The notes under the pieces were generated by a model. The model saw nothing but the letters and a program-made list of their open reading frames with translations. It was not told the DNA's origin and made no database searches. A program made the translations under genes and the position numbers. This document shows, one piece after another, positions 63,227-64,000 of a stretch of DNA of 64,000 nt (position 1 is its first letter; every line of letters begins with the position of its first letter). Source of the stretch: Methylacidimicrobium sp. B4 (GTDB lineage: Bacteria; Verrucomicrobiota; Verrucomicrobiia; Methylacidiphilales; Methylacidiphilaceae). Where the stretch lies: the NCBI RefSeq assembly GCF_017310545.1, contig NZ_CP066203.1, positions 496,001-560,000 on the forward strand, in the 5' to 3' direction.

Positions 63227-64000
63227 CTATGGTCGGGTGACCGGGGCGCCGACCTTGTTGCCCCACTCGGTCCACGACCCGTCGTAGTTGCGCACCTTCT
63301 TGTGACCGAGCAGATAGGTGAGGACGAACCAGGTATGGCTCGATCGCTCGCCAATCCGGCAGTAGACCACCGTGTCGCTTTCCGGGCTGAGTCCGCACTC
63401 CCCCTCGTAGATCTTCCGAAGCTCTTCCGCCGACTTGAAGGTCGCGTCCTCCTTTACCGCGGTTTTCCAGGGCATGCTCTTGGCGCCGGGAATATGGCCG
63501 CCGCGGAGCGCCCCTTCCTGCGGATACTCGGGCATGTGGAGCAGCTCGCCCGAGTACTCCCCCGGGCTGCGCACGTCAATGAGCGGCAGCCCCGCGCGCT
63601 GATGGGTGAGGGTCTGCTCGTAGAAGGCGCGGATCTCCCCATCCCGCCGGGCCGCCGGCGTCGGATAGGTTGTCTCCGGGTAGGAAGGCTTCTCCCGAGT
63701 GAGCTCTCTTCCCTCGCTGATCCACTTGGCTCGTCCACCGTTGAGGATCTTGGCATTCCGGTGGCCGTAGAGCTCAAAGGCCCAAAGGGCATAGCAGGCC
63801 CACCAGTTCGATTTGTCCCCGTAGAAGATGCAGGTCGTCTCCGGGGTGATGCCGTTTCGGCGACAGAGCGCCGCAAAAGCCTGCGGGGAGATGTAGTCGC
63901 GAATCATCTGGTCCTGCAGGTCGCGTCGCCAGTCGATATGGACCGCTCCCGGGATATGTCCCGTATCGTAGAGCAGCACATCTTCGTTGCTCTCCACGAT
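63227..64000 (-). CDS. Thiosulfate sulfurtransferase (tandem rhodanese), cut by window edge
   Basis: 258 codons seen; the true start lies beyond 64000. Domain 1 has [19 protein letters not shown] and domain 2 has [25 protein letters not shown] and the active-site loop [16 protein letters not shown] with the catalytic Cys. CRIGERS fits SseA/TST (thiosulfate or mercaptopyruvate sulfurtransferase; CRxGxRS leans to thiosulfate). Role could be sulfur or cyanide handling. It is separated from the nif region by the repeat protein. Confidence 0.9.
   Translation of the reverse strand: MVESNEDVLLYDTGHIPGAVHIDWRRDLQDQMIRDYISPQAFAALCRRNGITPETTCIFYGDKSNWWACYALWAFELYGHRNAKILNGGRAKWISEGRELTREKPSYPETTYPTPAARRDGEIRAFYEQTLTHQRAGLPLIDVRSPGEYSGELLHMPEYPQEGALRGGHIPGAKSMPWKTAVKEDATFKSAEELRKIYEGECGLSPESDTVVYCRIGERSSHTWFVLTYLLGHKKVRNYDGSWTEWGNKVGAPVTRP

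Noticed and set aside
62704-63240. Plus-strand frame of 178 codons near the end
   Set aside because: Ser/Pro/Arg-rich shadow composition without ribosome site or domain.

Overview
The window looks like the chromosome of an acidophilic verrucomicrobial methanotroph of the Methylacidiphilum/Methylacidimicrobium type; the high GC suggests the Methylacidimicrobium side. This is inferred from gene content: a Gram-negative Kdo/heptose LPS pathway, a complete PQQ operon beside an NAD-dependent formate dehydrogenase (end steps of C1 oxidation), and a large nif/fix cluster. No rRNA or tRNA was seen, so the taxonomic call is inference.

Layout. 1-10.9 kb: a truncated cation/proton antiporter, an L,D-transpeptidase, prephenate dehydratase, then a tight LPS-core operon (rfaE1-gmhB-kdsB-pyrG-kdsA-lptC-lptA-glycosyltransferase), a GH1 glycosidase and a metallo-hydrolase. 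11.5-12.9 kb: a small acquired patch (IS5-type remnant, YdeI-like gene, DUF1697 gene). 13-20.5 kb: housekeeping genes (fabI, HAD phosphatase, flavin disulfide reductase, cysS, tmk, holB, accB, an anchored alpha/beta hydrolase).

20.5-34.6 kb is an accessory island: a DUF1501/DUF1800 pair, arsM, a hicB remnant, a decayed ISL3 transposase, a secreted protein with a broken paralogue, an IS607 element (tnpA-tnpB), and a 1922-bp element with IS1595-like inverted repeats and a perfect 8-bp target duplication. That element carries only a zinc-ribbon transposase stub coupled to a second TnpB-like RNA-guided nuclease. The island ends in a mercury operon (merR divergent from an extra small membrane gene, merT, merP, merA, merE) with a duplicated MerR-type promoter.

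34.7-42.4 kb (minus strand): fdsGBAD plus mobA and a mobB-moeA fusion, i.e. formate dehydrogenase with its molybdenum-cofactor genes. 42.7-46.0 kb (plus strand): pqqABCDE. 46.0-61.0 kb: an orphan response regulator, a small secreted protein, then a long minus-strand run read as nifB-fdxN-hesB-TPR-nifZ-nifS-nifT-DegT-like-orf84-SIR2-like-nifW-fixABCX, two further A-type Fe-S carriers, and divergent nifA. A sigma-54 promoter with two TGT-N10-ACA sites lies ahead of nifB, and NifA carries the cysteine motif of oxygen-sensitive NifA proteins. nifHDKEN are not in the window. 61.5-64 kb: a coiled-coil protein built on identical 42-bp repeats, a tiny basic protein, and a truncated rhodanese.
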